Counted from the first letter of the stretch, positions 44,298 through 55,930 are shown. The stretch is DNA of 64,000 nucleotides from Loripinus fragilis (GCA_964019695.1 OZ026517.1:50771672-50835671), one strand, 5' to 3'. Made by a program: numbers and translations. The notes: a model not told the origin generated them from the sequence alone.

Positions 44298-44407
44298 ACG
44301 CCTTCTCAAATCTACGTTCTCCAAGGGTTGTGCACATTGATTTCAGTTGATATCCCGAGTATTATACAGTTATTTCATGTCTGTTTGTTTTATAGTCAAA
44401 GCTATTA

Positions 44408-44496
44408 CCCCGAGGTGCCGTGGACGACCTGATGCACTTTTGCACGAGGCCAAAGGCCGAGTGCAATAGTGCATCAGGTTGTCCACGGTACTGGGG
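44408..44496. repeat. Foldback with about 40-bp arms
   Basis: CCCCGAGGTGCCGTGGACGA, CCTGATGCACTTTTGCAC and tip AGGCCAAAGGCCGAG, then the complement ending ACTGGGG. A few mismatches. Confidence 0.75.
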
Positions 44497-44561
44497 ACCA
44501 TTTATCTCTTTCGCAACGAGTTTACTAAATTCAATAATACGAGAGCACGAATGTTATATAC

Positions 44562-45277
44562 TATACTCAGAAAAACAATTGAAGGATATTTGGATTCAGT
44601 CCCCTCTCAAACATTCAATACAATAAAAACTTTACTAATTATACACGCATTTCATAGTTCCAGACATCTGCAATCAAAATGGATGCTTTATTTTAGTCAC
44701 GCTTTAATGCTTTAAGTACAGTACAAATCCAAATGGTTCAACCCTCTATACTGAAAAGTCACACACGTTCAAAAACGATTGAAATCCATTTTTATCGTTT
44801 GTATTCCATCATAACTGGCTCCAAAATCATCGCTGGTTCTCCCTCCGAAAAATGGCACCTAATTTTGAAGCTGTTTTCAGTGTTTTACTGCAAATTTGTA
44901 GTCAAATTTACCGGGGTATGCCATATATGTGTATTTTTGTTGAAGAAGTTGTCCCATTATTAGAGGCGATGACTGATAAATTGGTGTTAACTTTTGTCTG
45001 TGGTCGGAATTAGAACATAAGCAATGACCTGGTAAAGGTTGCAGCAAAAATTGAGAGCGCTAAATTTTTTGCTTGTGAACTTTGGGTAGAGAGGGTCGGT
45101 ACATTTGGTGTAGTACTGTATCGTAACCAATGACCCGTGAATTTCAATTTTTCATTTTGGTGAATTGCATAGTGATAATTCTATCAATGACAAAAATAAT
45201 TTGTTTGAAAACTATATTCCCAAATGTTATAAAGTCAAAAGAATTTTAATATCCTTCAATTGTTTTTCTGAGTATAT
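44562..45277. mobile_element. Miniature element with TACTCAGAAAAACAATTGAA ends
   Basis: Inverted copies of about 30 bp (left TACTCAGAAAAACAATTGAA plus GGATATT, right exact complement at 45246-45275), bordered by TA. 716 bp; interior AT-rich with no transposase. The short ORFs here are not genes. Confidence 0.7.
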
Positions 45278-45574
45278 TTATCATATGACATTTAGAATAC
45301 TTTGAAATCTTATTTCTGTCGTAAAAACGTCAAATGATAATTTTGTCATTATGGACGTCATATCGTTTTCCGAAAAAAAAAACATAAGTGGTTTATCGAT
45401 TTTATTGCATGCCAGATGCGACGTCATTATGATAAATGTAATTTTGCGAGGGGCCATATAACTGGGAAAAAACTTTAACGTCACTTATCAGGAATCGAGT
45501 TACGTTTTACTTTCCTTCAAACAGGATGCACCACACAAAATACGACTGACAGCGTAGCTTCTTACGAGATTATA

Positions 45575-45812
45575 CGATCTGTCGTCGGCTGCTACGTTGA
45601 TTATAAGGGCGTGCGAAATGTGGGTACTTATCGCATCGACGAGCAGCGAATGCTCAGGCGTGCCTACGTACAGTCTCGTCAGAGCCTTCGCTGCTATCAA
45701 ACATAGAGTATGGAACTAGATTAATGCTCAGGTTTATGCTGAGCCGCATGATTCATTATGCGATTTGTCGTTAGTTGCTTCGTTGATTATGAGGTCGTGC
45801 GAAATGTGGCTA
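45575..45812. repeat. Two direct copies of a 60-bp block around a hairpin
   Basis: CGTTGATTATAAGGGCGTGC and CGTTGATTATGAGGTCGTGC, both continuing GAAATGTGG, lie about 175 bp apart. Between them GCAGCGAATGCTCAGGCG and CCTTCGCTGCT form a decayed relative of the 21.7-kb hairpin. Confidence 0.5.
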
Positions 45813-46555
45813 AGTTCAACTTTTTCAAAGTCAGAAGTACATTAATTGCAGTTTGGTAATTGTATAAGTTACCCCTCAAACATGCAATGGACCACCAAGC
45901 GTTTCACAAGGTCGGCGATTCAAAGACAGAAACAAATAGCCTACACCACTAGAATCTTGCACTCGATGGCTGACCATGATGGCCTCTCAAACGTCACGTT
46001 TTCGATATCGTTTTGTCCCTCTCCACGGCCCTATATGTGTTCTGGGGAGGGGGCGCAGGCAAAGCACGCCCACTTGTATTAGACATTTTTCAGTTACCGC
46101 GGACCTTAGGATTTGTAAGGTATAGCACACCTTAGACTTCGTTATTTGGAAGGGGCTATCTCAGCAGTGTAATTCAGAAACGTTTAACAACTTCATTAGT
46201 TGTAACTTGCGACTCGTTTAATTTCTTGTTAGGAAATCATAATGAAGTGCTTTAATAAAGTCATCTTCAGCAAACTAATATTTTCTTTTAAAGTGCTGAT
46301 GTATTGTAGTCGTGGAAATGTCGCATGCTTTCCATGTCTGCTGATTATATAAAAATACACTCTGGTCTAATTTTATGATGGAAGTTAGGATAATGAATCC
46401 AAAACAGACTGCAACTCATGCAAGGGTTTGAAAGATTCCAACCTCCACTTCTGCACTAGAAACCGAAATTATATTCAATCTATTGAGTCTGACTGTAGAA
46501 ATAAAGGAGAATCACTTTCATTTGCACACTCTTATTCGGATGCTTTATTGAACCT
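45813..46555. other. No feature seen
   Basis: No protein-like frame; the 78-codon ORF at 45846 lacks support. Confidence 0.35.
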
Positions 46556-46599
46556 TTCGTGCAAGAGGACTCAGTTTGGAATTTTGGTCCGATTGAAGT

Positions 46600-47015
46600 A
46601 GAAATTCATATGGAGCATTCTGATATACGTAGAAGGCTTCCATGCGAGCTGGACATTTCTTGTACTTCAACAACAGCAGAATCTAGGGCAAAGATTTGGT
46701 ACCAGTAAAATGCATTTAAGGCCCCCAGTGGCTTAGGCTGCTGTCGGTTCTAAGGTGGTTGTTCTGTTGTTGTTGACTTTTTGTTAATTGTTACCCCCAT
46801 TGTGCGAGTCTGTAACTGTTCTTTGTTTTGTTGTACGTTACTTTATGTCCATTCTAGTTTTGCAATAATCTTGATGGGGAAGAGAAAGCTGGTTGCTATG
46901 CTTAGTTTGTCTTACTGTTGTTTCTTGATGGTTGTGTGGCTCTTCCTCGCGGTGCCATGGGTCTGTCTGCTGTTTGTGATTGTGGTATTTCCTGATCATA
47001 CTCACTATTTTGGAA
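46600..47015 (+). mobile_element. Family B copy, most complete
   Basis: CAGTAAAATGCATTTAAGGC, CTTAGGCTGCTGTCGGTTCT, GTTGTACGTTACTTTATGTC and the 3' end ATTTCCTGATCATACTCACT. It holds a 79-codon hydrophobic ORF (46781-47020) that aligns with the 81-codon ORF in the 55.3-kb copy. Autonomous partner not identified. Confidence 0.65.
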
Positions 47016-47925
47016 TTTGATCATGAAATAATTTCGCAATAACTAAGTCAGGTTGGAAATATTGTTTACCTATTTCTAGTCTGCAGGCAGAGGTGCGATA
47101 GATATTGAAACATATCAAGCGAAATTTTAGTTTGTAGGCCTGAGTCCAACCCTTTGTGTGGACTTAGCGGTGGGGCGATGGCCAACAATAAACTTTTCAC
47201 AATATGGTTTATGCAGCAGCATGGTAGCAAATAGTTCGCCAGAAGACACACTCTACCCTTGCATTGAGCTACATTATATCAAGGCTTTGTTAGAGCTCTA
47301 CTCCTAGGAAATTTTTATCACTCAAAATAGAGTTCTGCTGATACAAGAAGGGTTGTTGTCAGTTTCTAGCGTAGGTATGCGCATGAAGTATTTTTAAACC
47401 GCTTAGTCAAGCTTGTCATGAAAAATAACTGTGGTTCCATCCCCAACCCACTTCACCAAATTAATACCATGAGGTAAAAAGCTATTCTTATTGTCCTTTT
47501 GTATTTTACTCCTTCTTTATTTCTTAGGGTGCTCAACTATGCATGTATTGAATTAAACAGTTTTAGCATTTTTCGGGAGGTGGGAAATAATGATTTATAA
47601 TAATTATAATAGATTGGTGAACTCCCTCAGTATGTTGGAGATAAGGAGCTAGATATGATAGGATGCAGCTTAATCACTTATGTGATTTAGCCCTTCTGCC
47701 TGCCTACCTGCCTGTCGCTCCTGTAGTCATTTATGATATTTGATGCATTTTGATTTTTTATGATCACTACCATGAACAGTCAATATCATATAAAGTTCAC
47801 TCAAATCGACTCACAATTATCTATATGCATGCTGGGTAATTTTGCATGCCTATTCATTGTCTGCAGTTTGTTTTATCTTTCCTTTTATTTAAATTACCTC
47901 ATTAAAAAATCCTTGAGGAATACCA
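47016..47925. other. No feature seen
   Basis: Contains GCCTGCCTACCTGCCTGTCG, a short low-complexity run near 47698. Nothing else. Confidence 0.35.
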
Positions 47926-48025
47926 TGACAGTGCTAAACAGTTTGGATTTGGATGAAGCCCGATATTTTGTCGGGCCTGATCTTGTTCCAAATTGGTTGC
48001 AAATGTAGCTGATCAATAGATGACA
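47926..48025. mobile_element. Family F-like fragment
   Basis: ACCATGACAGTGCTAAACAG, then AAGCCCGATATTTTGTCGGGC with CTGATCTTGTTCCAAATTGG, the same order of blocks as the fuller copy at 49907. Confidence 0.5.
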
Positions 48026-48111
48026 ACAATCAACAATAGTGGAAAAATAGCTATGAGTATAATGACACTTGAATTACTAGAATCGCCTGATTAAGACTAT
48101 ATTCACTTTGG

Positions 48112-48331
48112 GCGGATCCAGGATTTCTGGAAAGGGTGTTCATATGTATAAAGGCACAGGGTTTTCTGATTTTATCTCATTTGTCTCAAATATCCCATTT
48201 AAATGAAATAATTTGGTCTCACTGAGAGCAAATTATTTCATTTCCATAGGATATTCAAAAACGGTGGGGGGGGGGGGGGGGGGGGAGGGGGTTCAAGCAA
48301 ACCCCCTGAACCCCCTCTGGATCCGACACTG
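48112..48331. mobile_element. Family I-like element with a 20-G run
   Basis: Ends GGGCGGATCCAGGATTTC and CCTCTGGATCCG; inner AAATAATTTGGTCTCACTGA palindromic block with AAATTATTTCATTT; G20 at 48266-48285. No GGCCCGCC hairpin. Confidence 0.55.
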
Positions 48332-49350
48332 ATTTAACTTAAAATCAGCAATTTCTTAGCATGAGCCATTGTTTTAGTTTAATGATGACGCCAATTGAAT
48401 AGTGTAACACCAGTCAAGGCGGCAAAACTAAAACTGTCCGTGTAGACGTCATTTCATTACGGCGCTCTGTGTGACTGCCTTGGCGAAGCTTTTTGCATAC
48501 TCAGGGGCGTACAAAGGAAGATGCACATTTGCTTACAACTTGACGATGCAAGTATAGGGTTTTAGCTATTCAATTTGATTTTTGGAAGTTTATTGTGTTT
48601 ATGCTGCGTGTCTTCACAGCTCATTTTAGCCCTGTGAAATGCTCTTAAACCATTTTCCGCAAAAGAGGCCAAACCCCTGGTTTCATATAGGGGGACTATT
48701 CAGAATGGGAACTCTATAAAATGCCCCAGAAACGCGCCTGATACTTATATCTCAAGCATCAGCTTTCTGCTGCAAGTGAGTTCTCTCCCAATAAGTATAA
48801 TATACTAGTCGGTTTTAACCACGCACCCAATTCCCTGGCATGGCGGGGGTTAAGCCTGGCAAATGTACCATGTTTTAACTTCTTGCATTGTCCCCTTAGT
48901 GCGGGGAAAATGTGCTGCATTTGATATACAAAGGCAAATATGGAAATATAAAGTAAAACATGACAAGACGGTGGAGAAAACTTCCATGGTTTTAACAAAA
49001 GTCAAAGTCCCCGCTGTTCTCTGGTTAGAAATGAGTAGTGCATAAAATCAAGTCCTCTTAAGGATCAAGGGGGATCCCAAATTGCCAAGTAGTTCGGTAC
49101 ATGATTGTTTAAAACAAGATATGGAAGTTCATGCTTGAATTCCATGTCTGCTCCATATCTCCTTTGCATTCGAATGATTTTCAATTACTGTGTTCCAGCT
49201 ATATTGGCTTGCACAAGTTGTGAACGCCTTATGCGTTTCAACTGTCCATTAACCTGAGCTTGATGAAATATTGACGCCAAAAAATAATCATATTGGACGC
49301 AGAAACATGGAATTTACCTACTCGCAAGTTACAACAAGTGAATACATACA
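48332..49350. other. No feature seen
   Basis: No gene or repeat border recognised. Confidence 0.35.
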
Positions 49351-49354
49351 TGTA

Positions 49355-49412
49355 TGGAACAAGAAATAACTTTAAAAAAGATATTCGGTTGCATATCAAT
49401 TGTGAAATATAT
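49355..49412. repeat. Single-arm fragment of the 34.6-kb palindrome family
   Basis: AAGAAATAACTTTAAAAAAG then ATATTCGGTTG and TCAATTGTG match the right arm at 34681-34725 with a few changes. Confidence 0.6.
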
Positions 49413-49906
49413 TTATCGGTACATGTTTTTTACACTTGCACACTGGTGAAATGCCATCATGCGGCATTTCATCAGGGTATGCACTGTTTGTTAAGGTAAA
49501 AAAAGATCTCGGGGCGAAAAATATAATATTTAGTAGCAGACGAAAAAATAAGATTCCAGTTACTGCTGAGATCGCCCCTCTTAAATAAAGTCCTAAGTAA
49601 GTCTCCGTTGACGGACAAATCGTAATGTAAGGCGCAACTGAAAAATGTATATTAGCAAGTAGCTATATCACGTATATGTATACTATATATACTATAGGTC
49701 ACTGATTCGTTCCAGGAGGAGATGGTATACAGACAGACAGGCGGGCGGACGCAGGCATTAACGAGATAACGCACCCAGCAGGCTTTTAAAAATGTTCGAG
49801 ATAATTAATATACATGTATAAGGAAAATAATCTAATCAACTTACTTCATACTATATAGAAGAACATCACGAGTATAAACAGAGAAACAGGAAGTATAAGT
49901 GGAAAA

Positions 49907-50113
49907 TGTTTAACTCTTTGCCTACTGGGATTTTTTATGTTTTGTCGTCTGCTATTTTTTTTCAAATCAACTTTTTCGAAAAATTCTTTCAGGAATACCA
50001 TCAGAGTGTCAAACAGTTTGGATCCTGGTCAGGCCCGACGTTTTGTTGGGCCTGGTCTGGGTCCAAATTGTTTGCAAAAGTTATCAGCAGACACGAGTAG
50101 GTGAATAGTTTCA
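49907..50113. mobile_element. Family F copy with GGCCCGAC hairpin
   Basis: Left TTAACTCTTTGCCTACTGGG; centre TCCTGGTCAGGCCCGACG and TTGGGCCTGGTCTGGG; right AGTAGGTGAATAG. GTCGTCTGCT on the left is mirrored by AGCAGACACGAG on the right. Confidence 0.6.
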
Positions 50114-51029
50114 AAACCCGTCGTTTATGTATTGAGCCAGCACAGACTTTGTTGGCTCATAGGCTAGCACCTAAGGCCCAGGGTCTTCGCTGTTCACACC
50201 TTACTTCACACCCACGATGTAGAGGTGAAGATGAAACCTTAGACCAAAACCTAGACATGGAGCCCCACTAGATAGCTGGCATGCATGTTTAGAAAGTGAC
50301 TTTACAAATATGCGAAAGGTGCAATTTTTTATGGATTGGCCCGCATACTAAGCCGAAATGTTACCTATTTCCTTTTGTGTTTCTTTTCCTGTCCTTTGTA
50401 GAATTGAAATAAACTGAAAAGTAATCCGTTTCATATGTGGAATTCTACCCTGATATGCATACGTAATTACAAAACCATATAAGGTCATATAAGATTCTTA
50501 ACACCAAAAAGACGATAATTCTCTTATTGTCTTAAGAAAACACTTGTGAGTGTGCTCACCAGAAGCGTGTCGTCGAGACGCTGACAATGAGTACAAACAA
50601 CATATGTTTTGTTGAAACTTAAATAAATTATATCAATCGTGTTGACGCTTATCTACGGTCATGATATGTTAAACAATAGGGATACGCCTAAACCAACAAA
50701 GCGCTAATCAATAGTGTATGCACAAGAAAAAAGCAACGTCGTGCATGTGTATGCAATCCTTAACCGTATTATTTTTGTTGATCTAGCCATATGATCAAAT
50801 CAAGAGAATGAATGGTATATATACGCCAATTTCGACCAGATTGTGGACCTGGACGGTAGAAGAGAACTCCATGGAACAAATTACAGGAATCGATTGCCAT
50901 AGCAACACTAAGAATCACTGAGCAACAAGGCTGAGAATTTAATAGGTCTTATCAGTGAACATGCTCTTCAAGTTAGCATTCTCACTTCTTCACCTGGTTC
51001 CTGGGCTACATGATTAGTATAATCCCAGT
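50114..51029. other. No feature seen
   Basis: AT-rich DNA with no supportable frame. Confidence 0.35.
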
Positions 51030-51097
51030 GGGCCACCATCGGCCCGCCAGCAAAACGCCACTTAAATGGCGTTTCGCTGGTGGGCCGATAGTGGCCC
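51030..51097. repeat. Family I hairpin on its own
   Basis: GGGCCACCATCGGCCCGCCA paired with TGGTGGGCCGATAGTGGCCC around CGCCACTTAAATGGCG. The GGATCC outer ends seen in other family I copies are absent. Confidence 0.75.
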
Positions 51098-51133
51098 GAA
51101 ATTGCATGCTGACGGAGATGACTCCATCTCTAT

Positions 51134-51500
51134 CGTCCTGAAGGAAAGTAAGTAAGGGTGCCAAGATCAGGAGTCGATCTTGGCCCCAATCTTGAAGAAT
51201 GGAAAACAAAGTAAACTAGGCAGCTACATAGGGATTACAGCTCTGCTTAAGATGTCGGAGCATATATCATCAATGCAAGGCACACTCAGATATTTGAGTC
51301 GCTCAATTTCTTCGCTGAATGCATAGGATCTACATAAAATTAGCAACCCTCAGCAGGCCTTGACGTGGTTGATCAAAAGTCCTTGCTCCGAAAACTTCTT
51401 TGATGCAATCCATGCTGCTGAATGACCTATATCGAGATTGAGCCTCAAGAATCAAGTGGGCAGATTGCATCTTTTGAAATGGCATCTATTAAGGCGGTGA
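51134..51500 (+). pseudogene. Decayed LINE reverse transcriptase fragment
   Basis: A 35-bp family-A tail fragment (AAAGTAAGTAAGGGTGCCAA) is followed by translated blocks in shifting frames: ILAPILKNGKQSK, YIGITAL, then QALDVVDQKSLLRKLL-like and SRIKWADCI-like text. These resemble RT regions (the palm motif A neighbourhood and after) of non-LTR elements. Stops and frameshifts are frequent. Clade not assignable. Confidence 0.45.
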
Positions 51501-51700
51501 TTTTGTTGTTGATTGTTTCATTGTTTGACGTTGCTCTTATTGTGTATGGGAGTTTTGTGTTTTCCTTGCTTGTTTGTTTTTTTTTCGAGGGGTTGGGGTG
51601 TTGTTTTTTGTTTTTTGTTTTGTTGTTGTTTTGAAGTTCTTTCTAGTTTTGCAATGATCTCGCTGAGAAAGAGAGGGACGAGTGGTTGATTAACTTTAAT
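51480..51700 (+). repeat. Diverged family B-like block
   Basis: GGCGGTGATTTTGTTGTTGA, TGGGAGTTTTGTG and TTCTAGTTTTGCAATGATCT follow the block order of family B. G- and T-rich throughout. The 3' terminus is missing. It abuts the LINE fragment to its left. Confidence 0.4.
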
Positions 51701-51872
51701 TATATTCTTTTTTTTTTTATATGGGAAACATTATCTTTGTTTGTCTGTGCTCTAATACCTCTTTCCCAACGGCGTAACCAGAACGCTGAAAAAGTTACAC
51801 ATATCAAAGGGAGACAACTGGATCAAGCAATGATTCTCTTCAATTGCGTCCCTTTTCAAATGGGAACTTCTC

Positions 51873-51916
51873 TTAAAGAAAAGAATTTGCTCCCAGTGGG
51901 GGCGAATTCTTTCCTT
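51873..51916. repeat. Foldback family M, copy 2
   Basis: AAGAAAAGAATTTGCTCCCA paired with GGGGGCGAATTCTTTCCTTT. Confidence 0.6.
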
Positions 51917-52213
51917 TATGAGCAGTTCCTTATAGTATGGAAAATCACTTTTATCACATTAAATGACCTCCCTTGAATGTTACTATTTTTATTGCGCACG
52001 TGCGTAACCTGTGTAATGGGTGCTACGCCAATGTTCCACATGCTGTCACTGACTGGTTGGTGATTGGAGAAATTCCTATCATACTCACTTGATTTTTTCA
52101 GAGGCAGTGCCTGAAGCAATTTCAGGGGCTAACTGACAACACATCAGCCACTCATAGAAACCGTCCTAAATCTTCAAAAGTTGCTCGTAAACCATCTTCC
52201 CAAGCCAACGGTA

Positions 52214-52256
52214 CTAAGTCTACTTCGCTCCATATGCTTATGGGACGAAGTGGACT
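52214..52256. repeat. Short hairpin AAGTCTACTTCG
   Basis: AAGTCTACTTCG and CGAAGTGGACTT, with CATATGCTTATGG as loop, directly next to the element at 52259. Confidence 0.55.
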
Positions 52257-52258
52257 TA

Positions 52259-52456
52259 GGGTAAAGTCAGGTAACTTCGGACATCAGGTAAATTCGGACA
52301 GCGACCATGTTTGATTGATATTTTAATTCTTGGAATAAAAGATTAAATTAACTGAGCAAACAGTGAAAATCCTGATGAGACGGCTCATCTGGATTTCCAC
52401 TGTTTGCACATGTATGTCCGAATTTACCTGATGTCCGAAGTTACCTGACTTTACCC
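52259..52456. mobile_element. Miniature element with near-identical 42-bp inverted ends, TA-flanked
   Basis: GGGTAAAGTCAGGTAACTTC continuing GGACATCAGGTAAATTCGGACA is repeated in complement at the right end without visible mismatch; TA on each side. The centre has a second hairpin (GCAAACAGTG, CACTGTTTGC). 198 bp. Tc1/mariner-type target, recent by the look of its ends. Confidence 0.8.
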
Positions 52457-52787
52457 TAGTATAAATGGCTTGTGGGGTTGCTCGTAAACATGATTAGAAA
52501 TGAAAATTCAATTGAGTAAGAAATGGCATAATGGTAGTGAGTAATGAAACAGTCACACAAGACTCTATATTAAGGACAATTTAGACTAGTATTACATACC
52601 ATAATTTTTATACATCAAATACCCGTTCACTCCCCCCCCCCCCCCACCCCCTACCACACCCACACACTTTTGGAAAGGTATGCTAAATCATAAATTCTGT
52701 GGCCCGGTAGAGCTGATATTCAACATATATCACCAACCATATATGCAACCCCAATATATGGTCTACTATTAGAATAATTTGTTTGGT

Positions 52788-52980
52788 TGTTTTTATGCTT
52801 AAACGTCCCAGTCAACTCTTCTTCAGTCGTGTTGGTACGATTTTCTGTCTTCGTGGGTGGAACCAGTACTATGTAGTGGATAAATTTGCTCAAGGACACA
52901 ACACAGTGACTCCGCCAGTGGTTAGTCTCGAACTAGCAACCCTTCGATCCATAGTCTATCGCTCTACCAACTGAGCAATT
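52788..52980 (-). mobile_element. SINE with a different tRNA head but the SINE G body
   Basis: On the minus strand: TTGCTCAGTTGGTAGAGCG (A box), AGTTCGAGACT (B box), then TGTCCTTGAGCAA, TAGTACTGGTTC, ACCCACGAAGAC and GGGACGTTTAAGCAT. The body follows SINE G block by block while the head resembles another tRNA. Confidence 0.7.
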
Positions 52981-53923
52981 CGAATGCAAAATGCAAGACT
53001 GAAATGCAAACTATTAACAGGATCGTACAATACTATACAGCCATTTTTTAAATCGGAATGTCTAAAATCAATATGCTGTAAACCTAAACCTGTATTCCAA
53101 TGCAAAGGTGTTCCTCAAGACAGACTGTGAAATCTCTTGCAAAACCAATTTTGCAAGATGTACATATATTACAGAAAAAAGACCCAGAAATCCCTATAGA
53201 ATTAACGTTCTAAATGCGTATTTCCAGATTTGAAATAAAGCAGGAATAGTTGATGTCGCTGGGACTGTGCACAAGGGAGTTTCCATTTTTTTTTTAAAAA
53301 AAAACATACATGCCAAATAGATTAATTTGCTGGCTTAATTAAACTCGGATGATCGCTATTCTTGAACATTGAAATACGCATACACTGTTTGTATATAAAA
53401 AGCACTGATAATATACCACCAGTTTATGTGGTGAACTTTTAGGAATTGCCCCTGAAATGGCATAGTGAGGAGGACGTGTTTCCATGTGTACGGTATGATC
53501 AAGTCTTGAAGCCCGGGAGGATTGATCTACTCTACTTAACAAGATCCATTGTGAAAATATGAACGAATACATTTGTATGTAAATCAAAAGTATCTGACCC
53601 CGTCTCACAGATTGAAATTCACCAGGTCATCATATATAACTTGTTCCAGTATTGTGGGCCCCAGATATCATTTATCCATAACCATTGAAATAGTCTCTTT
53701 CTGACTGTGGTCGCAGCCGAGACCACAGAGGAGTTAAGCGCTCTTTCTTAAATTACCAAGTCAGAAAAAGAAGAAATGAAGAAATCAGAAAGAAAGAAAG
53801 ATTTTGATCCCGTCCCCACCCCCTACCACACTTCAAATTCATCATTATCACTCACATCTGATAATGATTAGATATAATCACCAGAATGAAAGAAAATATA
53901 TATAGAATACAAAGAGCAAATCA
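52981..53923. other. No gene; one small hairpin
   Basis: CTGTGGTCGCAGCCGAGACC followed by ACAG at 53704-53727 forms a short stem. No supportable frames. Confidence 0.35.
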
Positions 53924-54116
53924 TGGAGCGCAGTGGCTCAGTGGTAGAGTGCTTGACTCGAGACCGAGGGGCCGCGGGTTCGAGCCTCACCGGCGTCACT
54001 GCGTTGTGGTCCTTGAGCAAGACACAGTTATCCTAGCTTAGTACTGGTTCAACCCAGGAAGACCCGTCCCTGTTTAACTGAAAGATTGTTGATGGGACGT
54101 AAAGAATCAAATCAAA
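53924..54116 (+). mobile_element. SINE G copy 3, best preserved
   Basis: Head TGGAGCGCAGTGGCTCAGTG, B box GGGTTCGAGCC (perfect), body TCCTTGAGCAAGACACAG and GGTTCAACCCAGGAAGACCC, tail GGGACGTAAAGAATCAAATC. Confidence 0.85.
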
Positions 54117-54228
54117 CAAAAGAGCAAATCACTTTCTAGATCAAGGAGTACCTACCATACACATACTCGTTGCTGAAAGACCACATGACCCAATTTAGGA
54201 CGCGTACCTTTCTGAAGACTACAATCAC

Positions 54229-55919
54229 ATGTCAAAGACGGGCTTTGTAGGGGCTGTTGGAGGGTTTATACCGTCGAAAATTACCAAAACAAAATACTCT
54301 GTACCATGGATCGATGTTGTGGTCGGGCGGCTGGTGGAGAGGAGACATACATGTAGGCTTTGCCTTCGTGTTCGTGGATCCGGGAACCCTGATGTCAAGG
54401 TTCGTTGCGCGCGGCTTAGGGCGCATGTGCAGAGGGTATTGAGAGATGCCTATTGGAAATACCTTTCCAATATATTTACGTTTGAGAATGACGGTTCAGA
54501 TCCCGACCCTGCCAAGACTGAAAAGATAAAAACAATGTCTTGGTCATTTATCAAATCAACTCACTCAGAGAAAATGAAATTCCTCAGATTCGAAGAAAAA
54601 GCCAACATTTGTAATAGGCAATTTCAAGCAGCCTTCACACGTGAAGCAGACTCTGACCTGTCATCTAAAGAGGCTAGTCCGTTCTCCTCCATGGGGGAAA
54701 TAACAGTTTACCCGAAAAGGTCGCCAAGGTGTTGGATGGATTAAATGTACATAGCATCTGGCCCGGATGGACTGAATGCTGAAAGAGTGTAGCAATGAGA
54801 TCTCTCCACTACTGGCACTTATCTTCAATGAGTCATTAGCTTGGGATGATGTACCAGATGGCTGGCGACAAGCAAATGTTTCCTCCGTCTTTAAAAAAGG
54901 TTAAAAATATGACCCTGCCAATTACAGACCGGTGTCGCTCACATGCATCTGCTGCAAAGCCCTGGATCATATTCTTGTTAGCAGCATCAACAAACACTCA
55001 GCATTAAATAGCATACTTGCTGACGGTCAGCATGGTTTCCGAAGTGAGAGGTATTGCGAAACTCAGTTGGTCTAGTTTGTGCATGACACCAACTGCAACC
55101 TGGATGGGGCTGTAAGTCGTGGGCACAAGCAGACAGATTTGATCATAATGGATTTTGCTTTAGGCCTTTGACAAGGTTCCACACAGGAGGCTATTACACA
55201 AATTAGATTACTATGGGATTAGAGTGTCCACCCACAGGTGGATCAACTCTTGGCTCTCTGGGCGCACTCAACAAGTAGTTTTAGACGGCCAAAAATAGTA
55301 AGTGAGAATGACCAGGAAATACCACAATCACAAACTGCAGACAACCCCGTGGCACCGCGAGGAAGAGCCGCTCAGCCATCACGAGACACCAGGAAGACAA
55401 ATTAAGCAAAGCAATCAGCTCTCTCTTCCCCATCAAGATGATTGCAATACTAGAATGGACATAAAGTAACGTACAACAATACATAGAACAATTACAGACT
55501 CCCACAATGGGAGTAACAATAAACAAAAAGTCAAGCCTCAGATCCAGTCCCAGTGCTATCGCTTTTAGGTCCGGTCCTGTTCCTCATCTTCAATGAACGA
55601 TCTGCCAGATAACATCAGGCATGTTCGCAGATGACTGTGTCCTATATAGGAATATATATTCACTTCAGGACTGTTTGATCTTGCAAGAAGGCCTCACTAC
55701 TTAGAACAGTGGGAAGCCGATTAATGTAGTCAAATGTCACTCTATGGGAATGACTGGCATCACCATCACAAACAAATACTCTTTGACTATTCCCTTCACA
55801 ACCAATCTTTGAAAAACGTTCAGTCAGCAAAAAACCTTGGTATAACCATCACTGACAACATTGATTGGGGTCAGCACATTTCAGAAATTTCTGTCAAAGC
55901 AACTAAGGGAGCGAACATT
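54229..55919 (+). pseudogene. Non-LTR retrotransposon (LINE) endonuclease-RT linker and RT, decayed
   Basis: The first open part (to 54744) reads as the linker before the RT (SKITKTKYSVPWID, KAHVQRVLRDAYWKY-like). After a frameshift come ASGPDGLNA, then VSSVFKK, NYRPVSLTCICCKAL, QHGFRS, and the palm motif A region IIMDFA-x-AFDKVPHR. At 55296 a family-B copy interrupts; the RT resumes at about 55538 with LGPVLFLIF, FADDCVLY-type and NLGITITDNIDWGQHISEIS text up to 55919. Several stops and frameshifts; cannot be active. 5' part (endonuclease) is missing. Confidence 0.8.
55296..55537 (-). mobile_element. Family B copy inserted in the LINE RT
   Basis: About 242 bp. On the minus strand it starts within the GTTTATTGTTACTCCCATTG block (5'-truncated) and ends ATTTCCTGGTCATTCTCACT. 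It holds the 81-codon hydrophobic ORF similar to that at 46.8 kb. RT sequence is continuous on both sides, so the insertion is later than the LINE. Confidence 0.75.
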
Positions 55920-55930
55920 TGAGTTTTTAT

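Noticed and set aside
52340..52415. Hammerhead ribozyme (CTGATGAG present near 52371)
   Set aside because: The required GAAA after stem II and the cleavage-site helix are missing; the word is part of a simple hairpin.
53704..53727. Transcription terminator hairpins here and at 56802-56827
   Set aside because: Intrinsic terminators do not apply in this context; they are isolated short stems.
55296..55537. Spliceosomal intron in the LINE RT (starts AGTAAGTGAG, ends CTCAG)
   Set aside because: The same sequence is a dispersed repeat found in both orientations at other loci (46.6, 36.7 kb), so it is an insertion, not an intron.
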